Origin: Prochlorococcus marinus CUG1417
GTDB lineage: Bacteria; Cyanobacteriota; Cyanobacteriia; PCC-6307; Cyanobiaceae
Length of the DNA: 64,000 nt
Reading direction: 5' to 3'
Assembly (NCBI RefSeq): GCF_017695975.1
Contig: NZ_JAAORN010000001.1
Location: 806,001-870,000, forward strand
Below the pieces are notes generated by a model. It did not search any database and was not told the origin of the DNA. It saw only the letters and a program-made list of their open reading frames with translations. Shown piece by piece: positions 57,188 through 63,718 of this stretch. How positions within the stretch are numbered: position 1 is the stretch's first letter; every line of letters begins with the position of its first letter. The position numbers and the translations under genes were made by a program.

Positions 57188-57499
57188 ATGAACCAAAACA
57201 TCAATAAATATATACTTTCCCTTATCTTTACTGGCTTTATTTTTATTCTTCTCCCTTCGACTGCTTACGCAAATGAATTTAATAGCATAAATAAATATTT
57301 TGGCGTTACTCAACAGAAGACTGTTATAAATTACGAAAAAAGTCAACCCTCATCTATCGACAACCCTGTAGTAGACCCAAATTTTAATACTATGAGATCA
57401 AAAGATACTGAGAGTTCAACTGCTACTTATATAGTTATAGGTTTGTTAATTGCTGCAACAATTATCCCTTTAGCAACATGGTGGTATTTCTCTAAATAA
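57188..57499 (+). CDS. Exported single-pass membrane protein, 103 aa, unknown
   Basis: A signal peptide (core about 8-24; likely cleavage after STAYA) is followed by a polar lumenal or periplasmic segment of about 45 residues. A C-terminal membrane helix (ATYIVIGLLIAATIIPLATW) leaves a short YFSK tail. No family is recognised. cobU follows after 10 bases, so it may be co-transcribed. The pattern is consistent with a conserved thylakoid or cytoplasmic-membrane peptide. Confidence 0.65.
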   Translation: MNQNINKYILSLIFTGFIFILLPSTAYANEFNSINKYFGVTQQKTVINYEKSQPSSIDNPVVDPNFNTMRSKDTESSTATYIVIGLLIAATIIPLATWWYFSK

Positions 57500-57509
57500 T
57501 AGAGAATTT

Positions 57510-58070
57510 ATGAATCCCAAGGATTTAAGTATTAGTGAATATTCATCTTATATAGTTTTTATTACAGGGGGTACAAAGAGTGGCAAAAGTGAATTCGCGG
57601 AGCATCTTGCAAAGGAGGTAAAAAATTTATCATATGTTGCCTTATCTGAAAACAATTTGGATGATAAAGAATGGCAAGATAAAATTAATTTGCATCGAAA
57701 AAGAAGGCCAAAAGACTGGAAATTAATAGAAACGACAGATATATTAAATACATTAAGGAAAGAAGAAGGTCCATTATTAATAGATTCTATTGGCGGATTC
57801 GTTATGAAAAGTATTGGCAAGGAACAAAATGAATGGTCAACAAAAATGAATTCACTTATAAGTCTCTTAATGAAAAGAAAAAGCATTACAATTATTGTTG
57901 GAGAACAAGTAGGTTGGAGTTTGGTCTCTGAATATAAAATTGGTAATACATATATTGAAAGGATCGGCGAACTTCAAAAGAGAATAACCAAAATATCAAA
58001 AGATAATTGGCTGGCTATAAACGGCAGAGCAATCAAAATAGATGAAATAAGTATTGAAATACCTACTTAA
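57510..58070 (+). CDS. cobU: Adenosylcobinamide kinase / adenosylcobinamide-phosphate guanylyltransferase
   Basis: 186 aa. P-loop GGTKSGKSEFAEHLA (about 17-31), LLIDSIGGFV and VGEQVGWSLVSEY match CobU/CobP. It phosphorylates and guanylylates adenosylcobinamide to prepare nucleotide-loop attachment in corrinoid synthesis, the same route that uses CobN. Cyanobacteria generally make pseudocobalamin, which MetH here probably uses. trmL follows after 2 bases. Confidence 0.9.
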   Translation: MNPKDLSISEYSSYIVFITGGTKSGKSEFAEHLAKEVKNLSYVALSENNLDDKEWQDKINLHRKRRPKDWKLIETTDILNTLRKEEGPLLIDSIGGFVMKSIGKEQNEWSTKMNSLISLLMKRKSITIIVGEQVGWSLVSEYKIGNTYIERIGELQKRITKISKDNWLAINGRAIKIDEISIEIPT

Positions 58071-58072
58071 AA

Positions 58073-58555
58073 TTGGAAGTCGCTCTTTTTGAACCTAGAA
58101 TCCCACAAAATACTGGTAATATTGCCAGATCATGTGCTGCATTTAATATACCTTTAAATCTTATAGAGCCCCTGGGTTTTAAGCTAGAAGATAAATATTT
58201 AAAAAGAGCAGGATTAGACTATTGGCCTCTAGTTACTGTTAATAAATATAAGAATTTTGAAAAATTTTTAACGTCAAAATCAACAAAAAGAATAATTTCT
58301 TTTAGTAAAAAAAATGGATTATATTTGAGGGATTTTAAATTTAAGCAAGATGATATTTTACTATTTGGGAGAGAAGATGCAGGATTACCGGATTCCATTA
58401 TTGATAAAAGCGACTTTTTAATATCAATATTTATGCCAAATATACAGACTGGAAACAATGATCAAAAAGGTGTTAGAAGTCTAAACCTTTCTGTAGCATG
58501 CGGAATTGGTATATATGAGGCACACAAACAAATAAATTTTCAAAATGGTAATTAA
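58073..58555 (+). CDS. trmL: tRNA (cytidine/uridine-34-2'-O)-methyltransferase
   Basis: 160 aa with a TTG start. SPOUT-class knot methylase: VALFEPRIPQNTGNIARSCA at the start, LLFGREDAGLPDSII and IPMPN-like IFMPNIQTGNNDQKGVRSLN, which forms the SAM-binding knot. TrmL methylates the wobble ribose of tRNA-Leu. It is separated by 2 bases from cobU and by 29 bases from tRNA-Met. Confidence 0.92.
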   Translation: MEVALFEPRIPQNTGNIARSCAAFNIPLNLIEPLGFKLEDKYLKRAGLDYWPLVTVNKYKNFEKFLTSKSTKRIISFSKKNGLYLRDFKFKQDDILLFGREDAGLPDSIIDKSDFLISIFMPNIQTGNNDQKGVRSLNLSVACGIGIYEAHKQINFQNGN

Positions 58556-58584
58556 GTACAACCAATGCCTTACAATATTCCCAT

Positions 58585-58658
<74 letters not shown>

Positions 58659-58717
58659 TTTTCAATACTTTTCAATTGAAGAACATAGATGAAATTTTAA
58701 ATTAAATTAAAGTACTA

Positions 58718-59014
58718 ATGACAGTTATGTTTAATTCACTCGGCACAGTCTTAGATCCAAAAAAATCTAATACAAAATATCCAGAAGCAAGAGTTATAGT
58801 TCTTGATGACAATTTCAATACTTTTCAGCATGTCGCAAATTGTCTTCTAACAATAATCCCAAGCATGAGTGAACAAAGGGCATGGGATCTAGCCATCAAA
58901 GTTGACAAGACAGGATCTGCAGAAGTATGGAGAGGTAATCTTGAACAGGCAGAGCTATATCATGAGCAACTATTCAGCAAAGGATTAACTATGGCTCCAG
59001 TTGAGAAAACATAA
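58718..59014 (+). CDS. clpS: ATP-dependent Clp protease adaptor ClpS
   Basis: 98 aa. The ClpS core is visible: VIVLDDNFNTFQHVANCLLT (substrate pocket region), the MSEQRAWDLAIKVDKTGSA helix-loop and WRGNLEQAELYHEQLFSKGL. It delivers N-degron substrates to ClpAP/ClpCP and shifts its specificity. The N-terminal tail is short. A second ATG at 58727 would remove three residues. It is followed by a DUF1651 gene after 11 bases. Confidence 0.95.
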   Translation: MTVMFNSLGTVLDPKKSNTKYPEARVIVLDDNFNTFQHVANCLLTIIPSMSEQRAWDLAIKVDKTGSAEVWRGNLEQAELYHEQLFSKGLTMAPVEKT

Positions 59015-59025
59015 AATAAGTAAGA

Positions 59026-59277
59026 TTGACAGAAAATTTTTGGCTTATAAATTCGAATCGTTCAAGGGTTAAAAAGTTTTCAAAGAATAATCAAAATAAA
59101 GATAAATTTTTTGAATATATGTTTATTGACTCTGGAAGAATTCTTGGTGTTTTAGGAAAAGAACCACCTCTTATGACAACAAGAGAAGAACTTAAAGTTG
59201 ATAAAGCTAGAGATGAATGGAGAAAGTTAATCTCTCAAGGTTGGAGGAGAACAAAACCAGTTTGGGAAGACTATTAG
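59026..59277 (+). CDS. DUF1651 family protein
   Basis: 83 aa with a TTG start. It matches the marine-picocyanobacterial DUF1651 pattern: ENFWLINSNRSRVKKF at the start, DSGRILGVLGKEPPLMTTRE, then the conserved DEWRKLISQGWRRTKPVWED end. The function is unknown; the family is multicopy in Prochlorococcus and marine Synechococcus. It may be co-transcribed with clpS. Confidence 0.82.
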   Translation: MTENFWLINSNRSRVKKFSKNNQNKDKFFEYMFIDSGRILGVLGKEPPLMTTREELKVDKARDEWRKLISQGWRRTKPVWEDY

Positions 59278-59405
59278 TATCCAATATTGTTACTAGGATT
59301 AGTTATATAAATTATGAGATTTAGGACATAGTTAGCGGGTAAATTTAATGGCTTCAAAAGTAGCAAAGCCATTCCTTGAGTCACATTAAATTCTTTATTT
59401 TTCAT
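59274..59405 (-). CDS. Candidate 43-aa ORF, unknown
   Basis: ATG at 59405, TAA at 59274-59276, overlapping the DUF1651 stop convergently. The peptide begins MKNKEFNVTQGMALLLLKPL and has a hydrophobic stretch. It is the only protein-like reading in the 350 bases between DUF1651 and the next gene. Support is weak: no family and no clear ribosome-binding site. Confidence 0.3.
   Translation of the reverse strand: MKNKEFNVTQGMALLLLKPLNLPANYVLNLIIYITNPSNNIGY
59347..59373. other. 8-base inverted repeat inside the 59.3-59.6 kb spacer
   Basis: AATGGCTT and AAGCCATT flank an 11-base loop, a perfect dyad inside the candidate ORF. It has no following T-run, so it is not a typical intrinsic terminator. 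It could be RNA structure or chance. The rest of the spacer (59406-59628) shows only A/T-rich sequence. Confidence 0.3.
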
Positions 59406-59628
59406 AAAAAATAAAAGTCTCATTTTAATTATAAAAAGACTGTCAAATACGAACTAAAAATACTGAAAAAAGATATATAAGCATTTATAGATTAAGGATT
59501 TTCAAGATATCTAATATCTAAAACTTAATTTATAAAATTATTGATATAGGGTTACTTATTATTTTATTAAACAAAAAATCCACGTTATAATTAAATAATT
59601 CCCATTATTAATTACTTATAAATACCCA

Positions 59629-59778
59629 ATGATGTATCTCATCACAAGCAAAAGATCAAGAGCTTTATTTGGTATTGGAATAATTGCTATAAGTATTGGA
59701 TTAATATCAAAAAAAGTAATTAACTATCCAACTGGAGGTTGTATGAAAGGTACTCAAGAAATAACCTTTAATATCTAG
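59629..59778 (+). CDS. Small single-pass membrane protein, 49 aa, unknown
   Basis: Tandem ATGs at 59629 and 59632. The peptide begins MMYLITSKRSRALFGIGIIA, giving a positively charged start and one membrane helix, then a polar tail with YPTGGCMKGTQE. No family is recognised. It ends 23 bases before the convergent thioredoxin-like gene. Confidence 0.45.
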   Translation: MMYLITSKRSRALFGIGIIAISIGLISKKVINYPTGGCMKGTQEITFNI

Positions 59779-59801
59779 CCATTAATTATCTTACATTTTC
59801 C

Positions 59802-60191
59802 TTAATTCCTAAATCCAGTCAACTTTGATAACTCTTTTAGTGAAAGTACACCTAAAATTAGTTCTCCATTTATTTCCCATGTGGGAAACCCTTTAATATT
59901 TTTATCAATGCATAATTGAGTTTGACTGTTTATGGCATCTCTTGCACATTCAACTACATTAAGTTCTCTATAAGCTTGCTTGCCAAATAATTCACTTTGA
60001 TTAAGGCAATTAGGACACCAATATGCTGAATATTTAACTACACCATTATCTTTAAGATATTTTGCCAACTCGATTGATTCACTAGTGCTTTCTGAGGTGA
60101 CTATAAGTTCTCTCTGATTATTTAAGTGGGAGCTATCTACAACACTTGGTAAAGTAAGCCAAACTAATAGTGGGATTAATAGACGTTTCAT
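59802..60191 (-). CDS. Exported thioredoxin-like protein (VKOR-associated type)
   Basis: 129 aa. A signal peptide (MKRLLIPLLVWLTLPSVVDS) is followed by a thioredoxin-like domain with active site YWCPNC (about 58-63), VVECARDA, a second Cys in TQLCIDKN and the cis-Pro element GFPTWEINGELILG. This is the C-terminal domain pattern of cyanobacterial vitamin-K-epoxide-reductase fusions, here without the membrane VKOR part. It should act in disulfide formation in the periplasm or lumen. The start overlaps the upstream 50-aa gene by 4 bases. Confidence 0.8.
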   Translation of the reverse strand: MKRLLIPLLVWLTLPSVVDSSHLNNQRELIVTSESTSESIELAKYLKDNGVVKYSAYWCPNCLNQSELFGKQAYRELNVVECARDAINSQTQLCIDKNIKGFPTWEINGELILGVLSLKELSKLTGFRN

Positions 60192-60340
60192 TTATTTACT
60201 ACTTTTCCTCCATATTTTCTACTTATCTTATCAAGCAAAATTCGTATATCTTTATTTTTAAGTTTCTCTATTTGCTGAAGATTTTCAAGAAGATCACATA
60301 TTTGATACTGTGTAACTTCATATAATTCACTTAGTGCCAT
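60188..60340 (-). CDS. Small protein, 50 aa, unknown, coupled to the thioredoxin-like gene
   Basis: From the ATG at 60340 (MALSELYEVTQYQICDLLEN). A longer reading from 60394 adds a non-biased N-terminus and is less likely. It is probably helical with a basic C-terminus (RKYGGKVVNK). The stop overlaps the thioredoxin-like start by 4 bases, implying translational coupling and possibly a joint function. No family is recognised. Confidence 0.5.
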   Translation of the reverse strand: MALSELYEVTQYQICDLLENLQQIEKLKNKDIRILLDKISRKYGGKVVNK

Positions 60341-60431
60341 TTGTATATTTAGAGTTTTATATTTCAATTTTAAATCGAAAGTAAATTTACACACTTATTG
60401 TATTTATATTTTTTTATTGCTATTTTTTTAG

Positions 60432-60480
60432 AGCGGGCTAAGGTTCATATCTCCACGAGGATTTAGTCCGCTGGATTTTT
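60432..60480 (+). terminator. Stem-loop with T-run; possible terminator or end of a small RNA
   Basis: AGCGGGCTAA (60432-60441) pairs with TTAGTCCGCT (60463-60472) over 10 positions with one G-U, around a 21-base loop, and is followed by GGATTTTT. On the plus strand this looks like an intrinsic terminator. But no plus-strand gene ends just upstream, so it may close a small RNA starting in 60395-60431 or upstream. It is the most GC-rich element in a spacer (60395-60592) that has no other feature. Confidence 0.42.
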
Positions 60481-60592
60481 AAAGATTCAATTTATTTTGG
60501 ATCCCTCTTTAAAAGTTGATTAGAAATATTCAAAAATATTTATCTTTGCTTAATTTCTAAATTCCATTGAAAAGAATTCTCATATAAACATT

Positions 60593-60609
60593 AATAGTGT
60601 GACACTATT
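60593..60609. promoter_or_regulatory. Palindrome AGTGT-type at the 3' end of the RHH regulator gene
   Basis: AATAGTGT-G-ACACTATT, 8-base perfect arms with one central base. It ends at the last base of the regulator's stop codon. It shares AGTGTnACACT with the site upstream of the same gene (60989-60999). Confidence 0.5.
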
Positions 60610-60974
60610 TATTCAATAATGTTATTATTTCGCTTCATAACTTTCTTAAAATACTTAAACTCAATAAATTCATGCATCATTTTGATATCTTCAGATAATA
60701 CTTCTTTATTTACTAAATATTCGTCCACATTAAGTGGAGATTTATTATTTTTAGAAAATGTTTCGTGATCAAAAGAATAGTTTATAATATCCCTTTTACC
60801 ATCTTGATTTTGACTATAAGATTCATTTAATACACCTCGAGACCTTAACGCTTCCTCAACTAATAAACCTGTAACTTTTGACTGACTAAACTCATTAGCT
60901 GTACACAATTTTTCAATAATTTCATGAACTTCTTCACTTGGTAAAAAACCAATTCTTTTCCTCGGAGAGGGCAT
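60609..60974 (-). CDS. Ribbon-helix-helix-like DNA-binding protein, 121 aa
   Basis: The N-terminal ~45 residues read as a ribbon-helix-helix unit: strand KRIGFLPS, helix SEEVHEIIEKLCTANEFS and helix SKVTGLLVEEALRSRGV. The remaining ~75 residues are charged and show no known domain, so could bind a partner. The gene is flanked by matching AGTGTnACACT palindromes at its 5' and 3' ends, which supports autoregulation. It is divergent from the small gene at 61051. Not identified to a named family. Confidence 0.62.
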   Translation of the reverse strand: MPSPRKRIGFLPSEEVHEIIEKLCTANEFSQSKVTGLLVEEALRSRGVLNESYSQNQDGKRDIINYSFDHETFSKNNKSPLNVDEYLVNKEVLSEDIKMMHEFIEFKYFKKVMKRNNNIIE

Positions 60975-60988
60975 ACTTAAAATAAATT

Positions 60989-61021
60989 AGTGTCACACTT
61001 GCACATTACAAGTGTTGCACT
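60989..61021. promoter_or_regulatory. Operator-like cluster between the RHH regulator and the divergent small gene
   Basis: Three overlapping dyads in 33 bases: AGTGT-C-ACACT (60989-60999), ACACTTG-7-CAAGTGT (60995-61015) and AGTG-TTG-CACT (61011-61021). They lie 15-47 bases upstream of the regulator ATG and about 30-62 bases before the ATG at 61051. The spacing fits a site bound by RHH dimers in tandem. Confidence 0.55.
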
Positions 61022-61050
61022 ATATTTGATTTAAGTCAACTAATTTTGTT

Positions 61051-61203
61051 ATGCATATTTTAATATTTCCTGCCGGATTTATTCTTTGGTATTTAGCTTA
61101 CGAAGCTAAACCTATCATTAATGATGAAGTAAAACTTCATTGGGAAGAGAAAAATACAAATAAGAGAAATAAACTCTTAAATATAATCAACGAAAGCTTT
61201 TAA
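61051..61203 (+). CDS. Small membrane-associated protein, 50 aa, unknown
   Basis: ATG at 61051. The peptide starts MHILIFPAGFILWYLAYEAK, a short hydrophobic helix, then a charged tail (DEVKLHWEEKNTNKRNKLLN). It is divergent from the RHH regulator across the operator cluster, so may be its target. The stop converges with the next small gene (TTTTAAAA, sharing bases 61200-61203). Confidence 0.48.
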   Translation: MHILIFPAGFILWYLAYEAKPIINDEVKLHWEEKNTNKRNKLLNIINESF

Positions 61204-61379
61204 AATTTACTATCAATAGATTTTGACCATTCCTTGTGCTTATAATCTAGATCTGAGATTAACCGTTTTTGATAAGTAAGTTTGAGTTGATTTTCGTTAA
61301 GTGATTTTTTTGTGATAATCATCTCTTTAGAGAAAAAATCAGGAGTGTTAGAACTACTAATTTTTTTTTTGACTTCCAT
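61200..61379 (-). CDS. Small soluble protein, 59 aa, unknown
   Basis: ATG at 61379, stop at 61200-61202. Starts MEVKKKISSSNTPDFFSKEM, followed by an amphipathic, charged helix (NQLKLTYQKRLISDLDYKHK). No signal peptide or Cys. No family is recognised. Convergent with the 50-aa gene. Confidence 0.45.
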   Translation of the reverse strand: MEVKKKISSSNTPDFFSKEMIITKKSLNENQLKLTYQKRLISDLDYKHKEWSKSIDSKF

Positions 61380-61541
61380 ATAAATAATTTATCTATTTTT
61401 TTTATATGACTCAAAAGGTAATAGTCTTAATATTTTTATATTCTTTTTATATTTCCTTAATATATATTTTTAGCACGTTTGTTAAAAATATTAGTTTATC
61501 AAATAAAAAAGGCTATATTTAAACAAAATATATGTTTTATT

Positions 61542-61715
61542 ATGAACCTTAAGGAGAGAGGGATTACTGTTGGAGACTTACTAATCATGCTAATAATAAT
61601 AATCACTTCTACAATACTTATTAAAACAATTAACAAGGATAAGAAAACATCATTTAATTATAGTAATCAAGAGCAAGTTTCATATAAGAAAAACTATTTT
61701 CAAAAATTTATTTAA
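61542..61715 (+). CDS. Small single-pass membrane protein, 57 aa, unknown
   Basis: From the ATG at 61542. A longer frame from 61479 adds 21 residues without family character and was rejected. The sequence MNLKERGITVGDLLIMLIII gives a polar start and one helix (about 10-30), followed by a basic, Lys/Asn-rich tail. No family is recognised. The preceding stretch 61380-61541 has no other gene. Confidence 0.5.
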   Translation: MNLKERGITVGDLLIMLIIIITSTILIKTINKDKKTSFNYSNQEQVSYKKNYFQKFI

Positions 61716-61824
61716 ATAGCTTTTTTAAATTTTTATTAGAAAATTTTAATTAATTCATTAAAATATTATTTATCTTTTATGTGAAATTTAAAGAATTCAG
61801 AATAATAATGAGTTTATGGTTTTT

Positions 61825-62001
61825 TTAAATATTTTGATGAAATGATTTATAACTTTCCCATTTCATATTATCCTTTAAATCATTGAAATCATTTGATATT
61901 GAGACTAAATTTACCATTTGAAGAATTTGAGTTTTATTAAGCCTATTAATAGCAATAAGTTTATTAAGCATTGCTAAAACAGTTTTATCATTAATATTCA
62001 T
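61825..62001 (-). CDS. Small helical protein, 58 aa, unknown
   Basis: ATG at 62001, TAA at 61825-61827. The sequence MNINDKTVLAMLNKLIAINR, then KTQILQMVNLVSISNDFNDL, predicts two helices; a Trp-containing C-terminus follows. No family is recognised. The spacer 62002-62197 upstream shows only A/T-rich DNA. Confidence 0.45.
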   Translation of the reverse strand: MNINDKTVLAMLNKLIAINRLNKTQILQMVNLVSISNDFNDLKDNMKWESYKSFHQNI

Positions 62002-62197
62002 TGTTTGTATAAAAACTATAATTTGTCATTTCCTATAATTTATCTTATTATTTTAAAATTTACTTTTAAAAAATTAAAATTTATTTATTGATAAATATAA
62101 AAAACATTCAAAAAATCATCAAAAATAAAACTCTTACTGATAAGTAAAAATTTTTAGCTCACTTTCTTATAAATTCGTTTATTGTAAAAAGAAAAAA

Positions 62198-62368
62198 ATG
62201 AAAAAAAACTTTAAGAAAGATTACCTTAATAGAGATGAAGTTAATGAAATGATTGAATCAGCTTTAAGGAGACACAATAGAAGATCTACAATAATATCAA
62301 GTGTACTTGGCTGGATTCTAATAGGAGGTTATTCCTTTGGACTTTTTCAAGCAGTACAAAATGTCTAA
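62198..62368 (+). CDS. Small membrane protein, 56 aa, unknown
   Basis: ATG at 62198. A basic N-terminal half (MKKNFKKDYLNRDEVNEMIE, RRHNRRS) is followed by one membrane helix (TIISSVLGWILIGGYSFGLF). No family is recognised. It is the first of two co-directional small genes. Confidence 0.5.
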   Translation: MKKNFKKDYLNRDEVNEMIESALRRHNRRSTIISSVLGWILIGGYSFGLFQAVQNV

Positions 62369-62431
62369 TTAATCTTTTTTTTAGCTCAGAACTTGCTAGA
62401 TGATAAATTAATATAAGACTAAGTATTCATC

Positions 62432-62653
62432 ATGAGGGAATATATTAAGGCAAATCTTACAGTGATAAGAAAATTTATAAAAAAACGAAAAAAGTACACA
62501 TCAAAATTAAATAATGCTTCGATAATGGAAGAATTCAAGGAATGGAGCAAAGATCCATTACCTGAGTCAGAATCAATTTGGACTTTACCTGACTTGACTA
62601 GAAATGAAAGACTAAAAAATTTTTGTCGCTCAATTAAAAAGGAAATAAGATAA
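62432..62653 (+). CDS. Small basic protein, 73 aa, unknown
   Basis: Starts MREYIKANLTVIRKFIKKRK, strongly basic at first, then an acidic/Pro/Trp-containing middle (EFKEWSKDPLPESESIWTLP) and a basic end. Soluble. It lies 63 bases after the 56-aa gene and 1 base from the convergent 53-aa gene. No family is recognised. Confidence 0.5.
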   Translation: MREYIKANLTVIRKFIKKRKKYTSKLNNASIMEEFKEWSKDPLPESESIWTLPDLTRNERLKNFCRSIKKEIR

Positions 62654-62654
62654 G

Positions 62655-62816
62655 TTATTTACTACCTAGTTGTATATGATTTACTTTTAAGTAAAAATAT
62701 CCTGCAAATCCCACTAAATTTAATATGACAACGAAAATCCAGGCTCCAATTGGCTGGTTGGAATCAAATTTTTTTATTTTAACTTTATCCTTTAGTCTTT
62801 CAATATATTTAGCCAT
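62655..62816 (-). CDS. Small single-pass membrane protein, 53 aa, unknown
   Basis: ATG at 62816, TAA at 62655-62657. A basic N-terminus (MAKYIERLKDKVKIKKF) is followed by one helix (PIGAWIFVVILNLVGFAGYF) and a short tail. The helix-turn pattern resembles small thylakoid peptides, but no chlorophyll-binding ExxNxR motif is present. No family is recognised. Confidence 0.52.
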   Translation of the reverse strand: MAKYIERLKDKVKIKKFDSNQPIGAWIFVVILNLVGFAGYFYLKVNHIQLGSK

Positions 62817-62894
62817 AATTAAAATATTAAAAAGATTATTCTTAATTATAGGGATTTAAATTGTAAGGGAATCTTAAATAAAATAAAATTTCTT

Positions 62895-63020
62895 TTAATT
62901 AGAATTTTTATTGTCAAGTCTTTTTATGGGATATTTAATTAACTCCTTTTTGAGATTTTTTAAAAGTCTATTATGATTCAGAATTGTAAATTTTCTAGTA
63001 AAGGAATAATGCCATTTCAT
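62895..63020 (-). CDS. Candidate 41-aa ORF upstream of the peroxiredoxin gene
   Basis: ATG at 63020, TAA at 62895-62897. The peptide begins MKWHYSFTRKFTILNHNRLL and is very basic and soluble. It is the only protein-like reading in the 303-base stretch before the peroxiredoxin gene; the rest of that stretch is promoter-like. No family is recognised; the evidence is weak. Confidence 0.33.
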   Translation of the reverse strand: MKWHYSFTRKFTILNHNRLLKNLKKELIKYPIKRLDNKNSN

Positions 63021-63036
63021 TGAATTAAAAAAAAAC

Positions 63037-63066
63037 TTGCTAATTCATTATTAATAAAATTATAAT
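63037..63066 (+). promoter_or_regulatory. Candidate promoter of the 2-Cys peroxiredoxin gene
   Basis: TTGCTA (63037-63042), an 18-base spacer and a consensus TATAAT (63061-63066), 54 bases before the ATG at 63120. The predicted start point, about 63073, lies next to the inverted repeat at 63076-63088. Confidence 0.5.
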
Positions 63067-63075
63067 ATTTAATAC

Positions 63076-63088
63076 GGTCATTCAGACC
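63076..63088. promoter_or_regulatory. Inverted repeat at the predicted peroxiredoxin transcription start
   Basis: GGTC-ATTCA-GACC, with partial flanking symmetry (TAC...ATA). Placed directly after the -10 box, it could be an operator or the start of a 5'-UTR hairpin. It is short, so chance is possible. Confidence 0.35.
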
Positions 63089-63119
63089 ATACATAATTTA
63101 AATAAGGACAAATTTTTTC

Positions 63120-63704
63120 ATGAGCTTAAGAGTTGGCCAAGAAGCACCAGACTTTAGTGCTACAGCAGTATATGATCAAGAGTTTAAGGAGATTACACTT
63201 TCAGGTCTAAGAGGTAAATGGGTTGTTCTATTTTTTTACCCACTAGATTTTACTTTTGTATGTCCTACTGAAATCACTGCATTTAGTGATAGATACCAAG
63301 ATTTCTCAGCACTTAATACGGAAATACTTGGGGTATCAGTTGATAGCAAACACTGTCATTTAGCTTGGATACAAACCCCAAGAAATGAAGGTGGAATAGG
63401 TGATATTAACTATCCGTTAGTTTCTGACTTAAAAAGAGAAATCTGCCAAGCGTACAATGTCCTTAATGATGATGGAGAGGCCGATAGAGGTTTATTTCTT
63501 ATCAATCCTGAAGGAGTAGTTATGCATACGACTGTTAACAAGGCTCCTGTAGGTAGAAATGTTGATGAAACACTAAGGATTCTTCAAGGTTATCAATACG
63601 TTGCAGCGAACCCAGATGAAGTATGTCCAGCAAACTGGACCCCCGGAGAGAAAACAATGTTAGAGGATCCCAAAGGTAGCAAGGAATATTTTTCTGCGCT
63701 ATAG
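63120..63704 (+). CDS. Typical 2-Cys peroxiredoxin (AhpC/TSA family)
   Basis: 194 aa. Peroxidatic Cys48 in [17 protein letters not shown], resolving Cys169 in [16 protein letters not shown] motif (91-94) and a YF near the C-terminus (KEYFSAL) are the features of the overoxidation-sensitive type. It reduces hydrogen peroxide and organic peroxides, and is recycled by thioredoxin. It is cytosolic, with no signal peptide, complementing the exported PrxQ at 12.5 kb. Confidence 0.95.
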   Translation: MSLRVGQEAPDFSATAVYDQEFKEITLSGLRGKWVVLFFYPLDFTFVCPTEITAFSDRYQDFSALNTEILGVSVDSKHCHLAWIQTPRNEGGIGDINYPLVSDLKREICQAYNVLNDDGEADRGLFLINPEGVVMHTTVNKAPVGRNVDETLRILQGYQYVAANPDEVCPANWTPGEKTMLEDPKGSKEYFSAL

Positions 63705-63718
63705 AAGGTTTAAAAATT

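Noticed and set aside
57158-57346. 62-aa minus-strand frame
   Set aside because: It is opposite the signal-peptide gene at 57188 and is a shadow of it.
61479-61541. Longer start for the 57-aa membrane protein
   Set aside because: The extra residues lack any pattern; ATG at 61542 gives a compact membrane peptide.
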